Source: Nipponacmea schrenckii
Taxonomy: Eukaryota > Mollusca > Gastropoda > Lottiidae
NCBI GenBank assembly: GCA_030562195.1
Contig: CM060199.1
Coordinates: 26,804,338-26,868,337 of the forward strand
Direction: 5' to 3'
DNA: 64,000 nt
A program made the translations under genes and the position numbers. The notes under the pieces were generated by a model. That model saw nothing but the letters and a program-made list of their open reading frames with translations. It had not been told where the DNA came from and did no database searches. Each line of letters opens with the position of its first letter. Position 1 is the stretch's first letter. Shown here piece after piece: positions 41,401 through 53,469 of this stretch.

Positions 41401-41636
41401 GAGTTGTCTCCCTGTTTGGGGCTCCAATGCAATTACACTCAGACCAGGGCACAAATTTCGAATCCCAAGTATTCCAGGAACTTTGCAAGCTATTAGAAAT
41501 TGACAAAACTCGTACTACTCCACACAGAGCTGCCTCAAACGGGCTTGTGGAACGAGCAAACAGAACTATAGCCAATATGATTTCAGCATTTGTTTCCAAA
41601 AATAAGAAAGACTGGGACAAACACGTATATATGTTA
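38414..41636 (+). pseudogene. Gypsy-2 pol (protease, RT, RNase H, integrase)
   Basis: Protease has LVDTGATVSILS. RT has SPWLSPVCLVRRKDNSLRFC and VYLDDIIIHS. RNase H has DADASNSGIVAVLNQV. The zinc domain is GHLGTNKTLSKVKGRF with CDICQSRK. Integrase has WGIDVLGPL (Asp), HSDQGTNFES (Asp) and SNGLVERANRT (Glu). Defects: loss of one base in a C-run near 39617, an in-frame TAG at 39861-39863 just before the YLDD motif, and a small in-frame loss in RNase H near 40460 (KQFHVRTDH). The protein cannot be made in full. Confidence 0.88.
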
Positions 41637-42123
41637 TTAACCCTTTGGGGAGCTTAGCTACATATATGTCGTCACCGGCTATGAGCTTAGCGACATATAT
41701 GTCGTCATTGTGTGTCCCGTTTTAAGATTGTTTTTCTGATTGGATAATTCAAGGGAATTCCATGAAGTATTGTCCAATGGTAATAAAGATAATTATACAT
41801 TACTATTTTTAACCCACAGCCTCCATTTGATTCGGTTTTATTGGGGTTTTCCAATTTAAAACAAGGTCAAGGTTTGTTTGTCGTCTGCTCAACGTTGTCA
41901 AGATAATGGCGTCTATCGCTTATTTTACACGCTATGAAAGAGTGAAAAACTGGGATGAACATTAGTTTGAATGGTTAAATTTGGAATTTAGTCCATCAAA
42001 ATGGAACACAGAGTGTAGATTTTATTCTGTAAAGTCTAGAATGGAGACAGAATTTCGTGAGAGAGACAAAAGTAGCGGTAGGCCTAAGCATGGGTCTATT
42101 GTGTGAAAACGTAAACATTGAAA

Positions 42124-43483
42124 ATGGCATCTTATGACGGTGACAAATCTTCGAGAAATGTTCATAAATGTAATAAAAGGTTGACATTGAATGATGTTTT
42201 GAACATTGTAAATGATGAAAATGATTCGGAAAGTGACAGTGGGAGTGATGTGGATCCACGGGACCTGTGTGTTGATGACAGTAGTGATGAAGAAAATGTA
42301 AACAATGGCGACGGTAATGAAAACAGTGTTATTGGAGGAAGTGGTGATCAACAATGGGAATTGATTACAGGTGAAGATAATTTATATATCAGACAGTGCA
42401 ACAGAGCCGAAACGTGGCAGTTTAGATTATGATCCGAAATATAAATTCAGACCACTACTGGAACACCTTAACCAAAATTGGGCTTCTGAATATAATTTAG
42501 GCCAAAAAGTGAGTATAGATGAATCCATTGTGGGATTTAAAGGCAGACATATTCTTGTGAATTATATCAGGATAAAAAAGCATCACCAGTGGGGTCCAAA
42601 GGAATATGTGTTAGCTGATTCAATTACTGGTTATGTCAACAAAATAGTTTATCACACCAAAGATCTGCGCTGCACAAACAAGGGTCAGCCTTATGACGTT
42701 TGTACAAAACTTATGGAACCACATAAAGGAAAATTTCATCATCTTGTTGTGGATAATTATTATACTTCAGTGCAATTATGTGATGACATGTTTGACTCTC
42801 AAATATATGTAACTGGAACTGTGAGGGCGAATAGAAAATATCTTCCAGACCAAATTAAGAAGTGTATGAAACAGAAGGGGAATCTTATTGAAATGAGGCG
42901 GAGCAATTTGTTAGCTTTGAGTTGGGTGGACAGGAAACAAGTTAGAATGTTATCTACATACTCATCAGCAGGAGTTATTGAAAAAACTTCCTATGACAAC
43001 AAAGTTAGATTTATTCCTACCTGTGTTATTGACTATAATTCTGGTATGGGTGGTGTTGATTTGGCTGATATGATGACAGATCATTATGCTGCAGAACTGA
43101 AAACCATGAAATGTTGGAAAAAGGTGGCTTTTCATTTGTTTGATAGATGTGTGACTAATGCATATATCCTGTATAAATGTAATCCTAATTAAGAGGGAAA
43201 GCCAATGCCTCACCTTAAATTTATATCTGCTGTTGTGGAGGGTTTGATAGGCGAATATAGAGAAAAGCGTGTTAGAGTCGGAAGACCAAGTTTGATGCCA
43301 GAACCAGTAAGGAAAAGGGAGAGACATTTCATAGACTATATTCCTGAGAACAAGCGACGGAAATGTCAAGTTTGTGCCACCGACAGGAGTATTTCCTGTA
43401 AGGGTTCGCGTGTGAGAACATGGTGTAGAGATTGTGGGGTTGGATTGTGTTTGGGAGACTGTTTCCGAAAGTATCATACATAG
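42124..43483 (+). pseudogene. piggyBac-3 transposase, internally deleted
   Basis: ATG 42124 (MASYDGDKSSRN) with an acidic N-terminus. A frame jump near 42400 goes with the loss of roughly the first third of the core. Catalytic Asp motifs remain: SIDESIVGFKGR, VVDNYYTS and GMGGVDLADMM. One in-frame TAA at 43190-43192 precedes the C-terminal part. The C-terminal zinc domain (CQVC, CRDCGVGLC) is preserved to 43483. It differs clearly from the 17482 transposase, so it is another family. Confidence 0.88.
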
Positions 43484-43910
43484 AGGATCTTAAACGAGTG
43501 CTTATGGCATATAAAATTTATGAAATGAGTTGCCGTATTGCCGCATTTTATATTTTTATAAATATTTACAACAAATTTTTTATAAAATTTATATGACATA
43601 AGCACAGACTCTTTATTGTTATTATTTATTGTTATTGTTATTATTTATTGTTATTGCTATTATTTATTGTTAAATATTCAATCCAGGTACTACTACTGGT
43701 ATAAATACGTATTATTTACTTGAATATATACATCATCATTATTAATATATTATTATCATTGTTAAATTATTATCAAAATGAATAATGCTGATTGTTAAAC
43801 TTTTACAATAACCATATTAAACAAATGAAATGAAAATATAGTCATAACGTCATTTTTACGTCATTTAATTCACTCACTGGATTATGACGTTATAAAAAAT
43901 TCCACTTCTC
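43484..43910. other. piggyBac-3 3' non-coding end
   Basis: AT-rich sequence with a TTATTG/TTATTATTTATTG microsatellite at about 43612-43672. No gene. Confidence 0.6.
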
Positions 43911-43936
43911 AAAGGGTTAATGGCTTATCGTTCTTC

Positions 43937-45330
43937 TCAGGGCTATTTTTGCAGTAATTACAGTTTGTATTGATGGTATAAAAGGTACGAGTTTGTTGTA
44001 TAGTTTTAGTAAAGAGGCCTGAATGTATAGGAAGGTAAGTAAAATCTTTTTGTCTATTGTATAGTAGGGTGTTCTGCTGGAATTTTGAAATCTGTGTAAG
44101 GTTAAGTGTGGGATGTTCTAGTAATATTTTAGGTTTGTGGTCTGAGAGTTGTGTGAGTTTGGTGTTGATGATCTTGCTAGATGTTTTTTGATGGTAATTT
44201 ATTATGTTTGAGTGTTGAAGGTATGTCTGTTTAATTTTTTTCAGGAGAGGTGGTTCTATGATGGTGACTGTATGAAAAGGATGGAGTGGATGCAGGTTGC
44301 GGAGGGGTATGCCAAGCCAGTATTTCATTAGTGCCATCCAGGCATGTTGAAAGGTAGGTGTGTATATGAATTTATTAATTAGTTGTATAAATTTAATTTC
44401 AATTTTTTTGGTGAAATTTGTAATGTTAAGGCCACCCTGGTCCAGAGGCAGCATAATAGTCTGTCTTCTGATGGTTTCCGGTTTATCAGCCCAGACAAAC
44501 CTGAAAAGAAGACTATGGAGTTGTTTTACTGTGTTAGGAGGTGGAGGGATTATTTTGAGTACGTATTGAGTAATGCTGATAAGGAAGGTGTTTAACGCCA
44601 TCAGGCGTTCCTGGAAGGAGAGATTCGCAGCACGTTGAATATGAGTGAATTGTAGAGCTGTTATTTTATTTATGATGATAGTTTTTATATAATTTTTTCA
44701 GAAGTAGATGCCAAGTATTTTAATCGTGTCACTGGGGAGAAGGTTCGTTACCGAACTGAACCCATTTATGTTCACAAGTTCAGTTCTGTCTACATTCAGC
44801 TTGGAGCCAGAAGCAGAACCATACGTATTGATTTCAGCAACGATTTCCGTGAGTGAATTTGTTGATGTCAAAATGGCCGAAATAACGTCTGCATGTTGAA
44901 ATATTTTAATTTGGGATGGTAAGTTTGGAATTTTGATGCCAATAATGGAATCATTTTGTAGGATTTTCGATGCCAAAGGGTGAATTGCCAATGAAAACAA
45001 TTTGTCGGACCGACCGTGTAATTTTGAATTTTGAGGTGAACGCACCATTGACCAAAACTGAGCTATTAATATCTGTGTAAAGAATTTTGAACCAGTTGAG
45101 AATATATGTTGGGAAATTTAGTTTTTGGAGGAGGATGTACAGGTAATTGTGCTCAATTCTATCGAATGTCTTCTCCTGGTCAAAACCGACTAGGGTACCC
45201 TTTATCTGTTTTTGATCCATGTACTGCAAGATGAAGTGGATAGACTGTAAGTTATCCAGTATGGTTTTATCTCTTCCGGCCCCAGTCTGAATGGGCAGAA
45301 TGAGTCCATCTAGAAGCAGTAAAAATAAAG
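43937..45330 (-). mobile_element. L1/Tx1-like LINE fragment (RT second half, decayed)
   Basis: Minus strand. 45229-44951 has QIKGTLVGFDQEKTFDRIEH. 45048-44698 has LFSLAIHPLASKI and the YADD-type region degraded to QHADVISA, then GSASGSKLNVDRTE. 44601-43909 has ADKPETIRRQTIMLPLDQGG and LNITNFTKKIE. This order fits the C-terminal two thirds of an L1/Tx1-type RT. Several frameshifts. It meets Gypsy-2 at 43936 with no visible tail. Confidence 0.7.
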
Positions 45331-46927
45331 AAATTTAACCCCGCATTAAACTTAGACACTGGCTTATATTTGTCTAAGGCATATGACCATTTATTAGCTG
45401 ATTAATAGTAGTACAATAATATTTCTGATTCTTAATATTATGTAATAATCAAAAACTATCATCAGAAGACTGTGTGATCATTAGTCAAAACAATGTGATT
45501 AGTGTTCAAGTTGATTATCCTTTCATCTTGATGAAACCATTCTTAATTATTGTTATTATTATTTTTTTCGTTTTATTACTCATATGGCTTCTGATTTAAC
45601 TATGTATATAAACCTTTAATTTTTGTTCACATCTATAACTTGGCCTGAAGAAGACAAGAGAACTCTTATCGAAACGTCGCCTTATATTTTATTAAAGTAA
45701 TCGTTATATCCATACAAGTTTGTTATAAATATTACTATCCCATTACTATATGCCATTCAAGGATCATCATTTGGAATCAATAGGGAAATTTGTTGTTCAT
45801 TGGTGAGACGAAATTTGAGAAATTTCATAGCTCATTTAAAATAAATAGAACAGCAATAATAGTCAACAGATGAACTAAACAAGAACAGTAACAGCAACCT
45901 TTCGCGGGAGCCTTCGCCTTTCACACAAGATCGCTACATCAATGTAGTCAATTCACGAGAAATAGGTTTAATTCAAATCGAGAAAGAAAATATCATTTCT
46001 ATTTTCTTCAAAAGCCAATTTTATGCAAAGTTGAAGGCAATAATTCATGACATTATATGAAAATATGACAGACATGAGATCTATGAAGAAACAACTAATA
46101 TACACAAGTACACGAATTTTCAATCACATCTGATATAAATAGCGATGCCATCGTAATACGCCCACTTTGTAATGGCAGCCAATTTGTCCCTGAGGTAAAC
46201 AAGAATTATCAGTAAATGAAAGATTCTGTGAGTGAAATTTTCAATAGGCTTTATCTTTGGGTGGTTACAAACATTCACACCAAGTTTCGTTAAAATCCAC
46301 CAAGAAACTGCCTCTCTATTGTGACCACAAACACTCCGAGTAAATATGGTGGTTGGTTATATATACACCCCACATTAATGTGTTGGGTGTATAAAAATTG
46401 TAGGCTCTACCAAATTAACGCGTAATAACATGGGAACAGTCAGAAAGTAAACAAAATCTCACGGATATACATACAAATACCAAGTTTCATCTAAATTGGA
46501 TCAAACCCTAGCCTCTATCATGTTCACAGACAGATGACTGGAGTGACTACAGTATGCGCCCATATTACGATGTATGTGTTGTAAAGTGGAACAAACAAGA
46601 ACAATTTTCACATTATACCTGAACAGCCATAGTAAATTCACTGAGAAAAGGTTGTACAGTTTTGACCTTAACAGTGAACCTAATAAATCAAAGATAATAA
46701 CACATTAATAATTTAATTCTTGAGGATTATTGAGGATTATTAACGAGCAGGAGCACATACTTCAGCAAATGTGCGTCTTTTAAGAAATGGAACATTACAA
46801 GACACTTTTAAGTGGGATGCACACCTCATGACTGTCTTTAAAAACTTGTCACACATTAATAGTTTGCATTGATGTTCTGTAATTCTAATAATCAAGTTGT
46901 GCATCTAAGTTTGAAAAGTTAACTTAC
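45331..46927. other. Non-coding region with dispersed repeats
   Basis: No gene. A CTGAAGA...CGAAACGTCG motif lies at about 45643-45683. Sequences like CCAAGTTTCATCTAAATTGG (46478) recur near 53030 in variant form, and blocks around 46240-46560 resemble other parts of the window at 51480-52000, so dispersed repeats are present. Confidence 0.45.
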
Positions 46928-47036
46928 ATTTCATTATCAGCATGGCAGTAAACATCCACTGTGGACTCTTCTATTTTTACTACAGTAGCAGGCCATAACA
47001 CTTTACATCCCGGAAGGATACACCATACGTACATCC
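46928..47036 (-). CDS. Candidate host-gene exon (WPA-type domain piece)
   Basis: Minus-strand exon of 109 bp. Acceptor TTTTCAAG before 47036 and donor GTAAGT at 46922-46927. Encodes MYVWCILPGCKVLWPATVVK then IEESTVDVYCHADNE, open throughout. The start phase (needs one base) matches the donor phase of the block at 47603-47701. The VWC..PG...WPATVV pattern resembles Tudor/PWWP-type chromatin domains, but this is weak. It may be part of a real host gene whose introns are full of repeats. Confidence 0.5.
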
Positions 47037-47602
47037 CTTGAAAACAACAAAGTTTTAAATAAGTCAGCAATAGGATAAAACCAATTATGTACAATCCGAC
47101 TATACTGATACAGGGGGAATCAGGACCATTTAATAATTGTATCCATATAACACATACATTAAATGCGGTCCGAACTACTTTTTCTCGACTGCCTGGTGGC
47201 CAACTTTGTTTATATCCCCCTTACAAAATTCCAAGCTGCACTGCTAGCTTCAAATGATGTAAATGGCACTGATTTGCCATTTAACAATCTTTTAAAACCA
47301 GTTCAAACGCCCATGAACTGTCATTCCTAAAAGCAATACTGTTGTTACCTTTTTGACAACAAATCAAGCGTTTAAGTTGAACAGTGTAGGCTAAAGCCAC
47401 TAAAGGGAATTCCCAATGACAACTTATGTTTGTAACTATGCATCACTAAGCATTGAAGACATCATGGTGTATCCCACTCGTGATATCACATCGGCATGTT
47501 CCCTCGTGCAATATTGAAAACCCTAAGACACATATGTGCGGTTCTACCATTTTATTATTAGGTTTGTTGAGAATATTCTGCATACAGTATAAAAAAACCT
47601 AC
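47037..47602. other. Intron-like sequence between the two candidate exons
   Basis: A block at about 47362-47420 (AAATCAAGCGTTTAAGTTGA...) recurs at 47706-47765 in variant form. GCAATATTGAAAACC (47508) is repeated at 48211 and, inverted, near 47980. No other coding signal. Confidence 0.4.
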
Positions 47603-47701
47603 CTGGTGATATAAGATACTCTCGTCCATTTGATATTGTATCATTAATTTGATCAGGTGGTGCATTATGACAAGACACTGTTATTTCCACTTCATTGGGA
47701 C
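47603..47701 (-). CDS. Candidate host-gene exon
   Basis: Minus-strand exon of 99 bp. Acceptor TTGATTTCAG before 47701 and donor GTAGGT at 47597-47602. Encodes PNEVEITVSCHNAPPDQIND then TISNGREYLISPG, open throughout. Its last base completes a Gly codon with the next block at 47036, so the two exons join in frame. No family recognised. Confidence 0.5.
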
Positions 47702-48986
47702 CTGAAATCAAGCATTTAAGTTGAGCAGTGTGAGGTAAAGCCACTAAATGGAATTCTCAAAGATGTTGACCTATTTTTGTAAGTACAGTACGCATACTAC
47801 GTCACAACCAACATGGTCGCAGAGACAGAAGTTGTTTTATGTTGTTCTATAGGCCTATAACTCTAAACAGGGGGGGGGGGGTCCCACAAAGGAGTAAGCT
47901 TACACGAGCCTTTGTCACTGTTAGAAATTAGTATGTAAAATAAAAGTAAAACCGCACATGTAAGAATGCCTATGGGTTTTCAATATTGCACTCAGTACAG
48001 TGGTGTCACTACGTTAAACTCTCCAATACAATATTATTGAAATGAAATGAAATGAAGTTTCACGTCCTACTCTTCTGCACCTGTATGGGCTCATGAGGAT
48101 GGGCAAACGCCATGCAGTGTGTAATGAGGGTAATTTTGCTAGGACAGCGGCATAAGCCTACTCTTATTATCGATTTCCTACTGTCAAAAGGTCTTTAACA
48201 TGCACAGATATGCAATATTGAAAACCAATAGACATATTATTATGTGGGTTTCTACCAGGCATTTCAATATTATTAGGTTTGCTGATAGCATTCTACATAC
48301 GTATCTGACAATAAAAAAACAACCGTCAGGGTAAGGTGTGAACTGAACTTTTAGGATTTATTTATAAGATAAGATTGTAGGCTACCCATAGCATTCCGCA
48401 TTAAATATAAAATCGTGTAACTAACATATAAATGCATTCACAATATGGCTCCAATATATCTCAGTGATCTAATTTCCCTTTAAACCACTATTGCGTGATC
48501 GAACACTTTTTGTCGAATTCCCGCGTTAAATCTGTGATAATAAAAATAATAATAAGCTTATCTGCGAAAGATTAAAAGCAAATAGGCCATAACATAGACA
48601 TGATCAATTTCAAAGCCAAAGCTTCAAATTTAAATGAATGGAAAGGTCACCAAGCTTCGGATTATATTTCACTCAACTGAAAATTAATAGCAATGGAATT
48701 TGTTTCACTTTCAACAATGATTTTACAGAGAGAGGAATATTTACCCCAAAATCAAAATTAGACAGATTTTGATCTGAAAAATGCCCTCTCCTCTGACTGT
48801 AAAGTCAAACTTTGTTTCGATAAAAAAAAGTCTTAACTTGGGGCAGAGAACTAGATTCTAGAACCTACACAACGAGTAAAACAGTTTGCGAGTGGTTTTT
48901 TTCTAGCATTTTGTTGAGTTATAATCAAATTTTAAGCAATAATGTTAAAATAAACTTACGTATTTAAAGATTGAAGCGAATCAAAA
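47702..48986. other. Non-coding region, repeats and a G-run
   Basis: G11 run at about 47871-47881. An (AAATG)n-headed dispersed repeat lies at 48040-48200 (contains TTTCACGTCCTACTCTTCTG), resembling the tail type seen at LINE-B. No gene. Confidence 0.5.
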
Positions 48987-50528
48987 TGGATCTAACTTTG
49001 GAACAGTCAATCAATGCTAATGCCGCTTCTCGTCAAACTAGATTGTCTCATATGACTAACAACTTTGGAACTCGACAAAGATGGACGGTAACCTGGCCCT
49101 TTCGAGCTTTAATGGTCAGTTACCTACTCGAATAATGCGTGATCACTAGGATTATTCTAAAATTGTTAAACAAATAAAAAATTCTTGTGATCCTTTTATC
49201 TTACCAGAAGATACAGATGACTCTCTTATTAACATTAGTACTGGTAAAAGTGTGAAATCAGAAATAAAAAACAACCTGTTGACAATAACAGAGTGAGGAG
49301 CAGTATTGCATAAGCAATTCATCGAAGAATCTATTGCTGACCCTAACAGATTTGAGAAACCTATTAAAAGACAAACTTTTTGCTTCAGTGATGGCTCCAT
49401 CAGGAATACCAAAAGCACAAGTAACAAGGTAGCAAGCCTGAAATGCACTCGGGATTTGATGGAGCGATTGTTATTGATTGCTGTCAATAGAAAATTAGAT
49501 TTGGAATACATATTGACATATCTAATTACTCCAGTACCATTATCCATGTGCAACTATGATGGGACACTAGCAAAAACCGTCTACACTCTTCGGAGAATTA
49601 AAGAAAATGGTGAATGGTGATACTCTAATTAACCCTTCTCTATTTAAAGGTAATTTCTTGTTGCATCTTTTACCCAATAAAATATCGCCTACGTACGGAG
49701 GTCTGGCCTCTACCATCTTGATAATGGCTACATAAACCACTTCAAAAATAGTTGATCTCCTCTTTACCATCAATAAAAGATTGTGAGAGGCAAAGAAGAG
49801 GGGCTGAAGAACAGGAATTTATAATTACTGGTCCAGATCAACTTCGTCTTCGTAATTTGAGTGATGTACTTAAATCTACATCATTTAAAAAGAATCTTCC
49901 GAGCTTTTTGATTGAGGAATTGAAGAAATTAAACTATAGTACCATCATTAAAGATTGCCATCTATATGTCGCTCATCTTAACCAATGTCATGAGTGTCAA
50001 ATCACGAGGAAGCAGATACAATGATATGTTTTCATGCGAAGGTTATTGATGAAACGGAACACCCAGGAAACATTGTGGTACGTGCATCAGACACTGACAT
50101 AGCAGTTATTTTGATTTATCATTCCCACAAATTTGCAGCTACTGTTTGGATGTACGCTGGAAATTGCTCTAGAAATAGTCGTCGCTATATAACTATAACG
50201 CAAATCGCCACTACCATAGGTATTTCTATGTGTGCTTTACTGGCTTTTCATGTCTTTACTGGGTCTGATTTCACTTCAGCCTTTGTCAGAAAAGGAAAAG
50301 TCAGACCACTTACTCTTTTGAAAAATGAAAAAAAGGCTCAACACTCATTTTCTCTTTTTACCAAAGAAAGTTTCATTTCAGAATTAGGAATGTTCTTTAG
50401 TCAGATTTACGGTGCAAACGTATCTGAAATGCCCGAAAGACTTATCCCAGACGATATGCATGAAACTGGAATCAGATGATGAATTAATATTAGCAGCAGG
50501 ATCTAGTGATGAAAGTGATGCCAATGAA
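48987..50528 (+). pseudogene. Decayed multi-copy gene with PIN/FEN-like signature
   Basis: Starts near ATG 48987 (MDLTLEQSINANAASRQTRL). Pieces: 49306-49620, a break of about 150 bp (49621-49770), 49752-50024 and 49994-50479, with a short acidic tail to 50528 in another frame. The third piece has HEEADTMICFHAK, VVRASDTDIAVILIYH, LLAFHVFTGSDFTSAFVRKG. Acidic residues in EEADT, DTDIAV and TGSD fit a PIN/FEN-like nuclease arrangement. Genes of this type are known to me as highly multi-copy in marine invertebrates, which suggests a transposon-linked family. Many frameshifts and a stop make it non-functional. Confidence 0.45.
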
Positions 50529-53123
50529 TAACTCTGGTATTGTGAATGAAGTAAAAACATAAACATTTGCACTGTTTTATCAATCCAAAGAATGGATCTT
50601 CATATTTATTTTTTCTATGGTTTTTGTATAATATATTATAATTAAAGTGTTACTTTGGAACTTTTTATGTGTAACTAGCTGATAGTACCATATATTTAAG
50701 CTTCCTAAATCACTTTCAGAATCAAAATTCAAACGTCATCTAGGACGCCATAATTTTGAGAAACTAAAAAAATTTTGATAGACTTAAACAGCGATGCTGT
50801 GATAATATTTTAATGTTAAAGAGTTATTACATTGTATCTCTTAGAATAAACATAAAATTTAAAAATTCTTAAACTTGGCAAATACGAGTATATTAGTATT
50901 ATCAGTGTGGACTTACCTGTATCATAACTTTACAACAGAATCGCTCTATAATCGGATAAATCCATTAACGTATATAAGTGTATAGCCATGACACCAGGTA
51001 AGTCCACTGCTGAATCTATACCTATATTTGACAAGTTTGACAATTGTTATTTTCTGTTCATTCATCCACCTGTTTGAACTTTGACCTGTTCTTTCGCACC
51101 AACCAAACTGTTCTTACGAATGTTTTTTTTTTGTAATCCTGAGGACTATAGGCTCATAATTTGGCATAAGAATTTTTCTTGGGCTCAAAAGTTTGATTAA
51201 AATGCTAATTAGCCCTAATTAAAGGTGTTCTTAAGCACCTTTTGCACCACCTGAATTGTGAAGTTTGAAGTTTCATTAAAATCTTTTCAAAATTGCAGTC
51301 TTTATTGTGTTCACAAGACAAATTTAAGACATTTTGATCATGTCAATAAACAAGTGGTTGCCTAGCAAGATACGACCACTTTCCTTATAAATTTTCAGAT
51401 ATCAAAGTCATTTGTTGATATGTGTCAAATCATAAAATTGTTAAAATTTAAATCCAAGCAAAATTGTGGTGTCTATCGCGTTCACAAGCCAATTGTGGAC
51501 GGACGGACGGACAGGGGCGATGGCAATATACGATATACATTTCAGTGTGGGCGTATTAAATCAATTTCATATATCAGGATCAAAAGGCAATTGTAACAAT
51601 TTCAGGCTGTGTTTAACGATAACAATTGGGAAAGAACACAAGTACAACACCAATATACAAGCAAGGAGTGAAACCATGCGTGTGTATAAAACTTTATGCC
51701 ATGCCAAATCCATAGGCAGAAACAATTATATTACTTTGCTGAATGTAATTGAAGAGGCACAAGTGTTCACTTGGGTCAATCTTTTTGAAGAATGATCAAA
51801 TATAAGTAGGCCATTGTTTATATAGTTGATGGTAGGTACTGGCAACCAATAAATGATTGCAAACAATGTCCAGTATTTAAAGTCACTGTTTCATCTGTCT
51901 CTTTCTTCAATGAATTATAGTCTCTATCCTGTCCTTGGCTTGGTTGGACTGGGGCGATGCCAATATACGTCCACATTATGATGCAGCCATGTAAAAAGTA
52001 TGACACAGCAAAACAACTTTCAGACGAAAACTAGTTTTCAGTCCCAGATCAAGGTGTGCTAAAAGAGACTTACGTTCTATTCTTTTGATAAATTTCTCAA
52101 AATTGTACATTAAGACTTCCTCGTATGATTTCTCTTCCTCTTGAGAGGAATAACTTGTTGAATAGAACTCTATTATTTCCACTGTATAGGCCATAGGTGT
52201 ACGTTTTTAAAAATTGTATTCCATCTTCTGGAAATTGGCGCATATCTTTAAGAATTCCTAAGAACTTCAAACCTGCAAAAGTGCAATATTTGCCACATCC
52301 AAATGTAAACAAAAGTTAGTGGACAATTGCCATATACGCCCGATGCAGCAAGAGTTTGTTGAATAAAATTTTTTTAACTCAAATGTTGACGGACACAGGT
52401 TTACCGACAATATACGTTTACAAAGTGAGATGTTGATGTAAAATAATTGTTCTATCAATAAAATTAATCTTTAAACCTCATAGCTCGATAAGATCAATCA
52501 AATGTGAGCAAAACTTCATCCTTTAATAATTTAATTTAAATATAATTTAATTAAAACAAACCTTCTATAAATTGAAGCAAATGTGCCATACATCTGTAAA
52601 ATAAAAAGGAACCCTCCATGGCAGTTTTAGCTTCTTTAAGGTTAGACATAGTCAATTTTTTGTTAAAACCAGTCCGATTTAGGATGTCTACATGGGTAGT
52701 GAATACTGCATTTCTTCTCATACATTTTCTAACTGAAAACAAAAATTTAATCCAAAATAAGAGTACTAAAAAAGGAAATTTCTTCTTTCAAACAATTGGA
52801 ATAGCAAAGGCATTGGTCTATTTCAGCAGTTAAAGCAAAAAGATAGTAGACCATGGGCCATATAAGCCTACCATGGCAGGAGGCAGTAACATAAAAATAT
52901 TTTGAAAAGGAAAACAGCAACCGCTACTCAAAACTGGCATACAAGGCATAATGCCTTGAATTTTAGCAGGAAATTACTAAATTTTCTCAAACCCTTCCGT
53001 TTAGGTCCAATAACATACATTTTCATACAAGTTTCATCCAAATTGGATATGGACGTACATAGATTTGAAGGCTCAAATTTCTCCGGTGAGTTGTCTTTTT
53101 GTTGGGAGATTTTTTACATGAAA
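50529..53123. other. Non-coding region with dispersed repeats
   Basis: No supported gene. GTGGACTTACCTG at about 50910 and its reverse complement CAGGTAAGTCCAC near 50996 flank a roughly 100-bp unit. GGACGGACGGACAGGGGCGATGGCAATATACG-type sequence (split here at 51497-51530) recurs in variant form near 51950 and 52320. Confidence 0.45.
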
Positions 53124-53465
53124 TTAAGTAGACATTGGTTTTGTGATCTCAAACATTTCGTTGGTACGTAGGGTGATATAAGGTCTTCTAAATAAGAAGG
53201 TGCTAATTATGTTATTGACGGCTTTGTAGGTGAGCAATAGAACTTTAAACTCGATTCTCTCCTTTACTCTCAGCCAGTGTAATGAACGAAGAACAGGAGA
53301 TATGTGATTGTTTAATCTGGTTCTCGAAATAATCTGAGCAGCTCGGTTCTGTACTTTTTGAAATTTGAGTAGATTTTCTTGTGATATTCCAACAAGTAAA
53401 CTATTTCCGTAGTCCAATCGCGAGAGCACAAGACAGCTTACTAAAGTTGCAGCGGCCTCTCAAGT
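53124..53465 (-). pseudogene. CR1/L2-type LINE RT C-terminal fragment
   Basis: Minus strand 53465-53124: SRLDYGNSLLVGISQENLLK, KVQNRAAQIISR, HISPVLRSLHWLRVKERIEF, KVLLLTYKAV. This is the conserved tail of CR1/L2-type RT proteins. Short scrap only. Confidence 0.8.
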
Positions 53466-53469
53466 AATC

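Larger units (their letters stand above)
41641..43916 (+). mobile_element. piggyBac-3 (2276 bp, decayed)
   Basis: TTAA at 41637-41640 and 43917-43920. The ends CCCTTTGGGGAG and the reverse complement of CTTCTCAAAGGG match imperfectly. Just inside the left end, GAGCTTAGC plus CGACATATATGTCG-like sequence occurs twice (about 41651 and 41681). It is inserted in the Gypsy-2 integrase. The host reading resumes correctly after the right TTAA. Confidence 0.9.
37262..43936 (+). mobile_element. Gypsy-2: Ty3/Gypsy retrotransposon split by piggyBac-3
   Basis: Gag and pol in the order protease, RT, RNase H, integrase. piggyBac-3 (41641-43916) is inserted at TTAA in the integrase. Seven further codons (reading LMAYRSS) follow the right TTAA before an L1-like LINE fragment cuts it off near 43936. 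LTRs were not identified. Confidence 0.8.

Noticed and set aside
42965..43477. 170-codon minus-strand ORF
   Set aside because: Antisense to the piggyBac-3 transposase, whose motifs are clear on the plus strand.
47544..47744. 66-codon ORF taken as a whole gene
   Set aside because: Only 47603-47701 is supported by splice sites; the ends of the frame are intron sequence.
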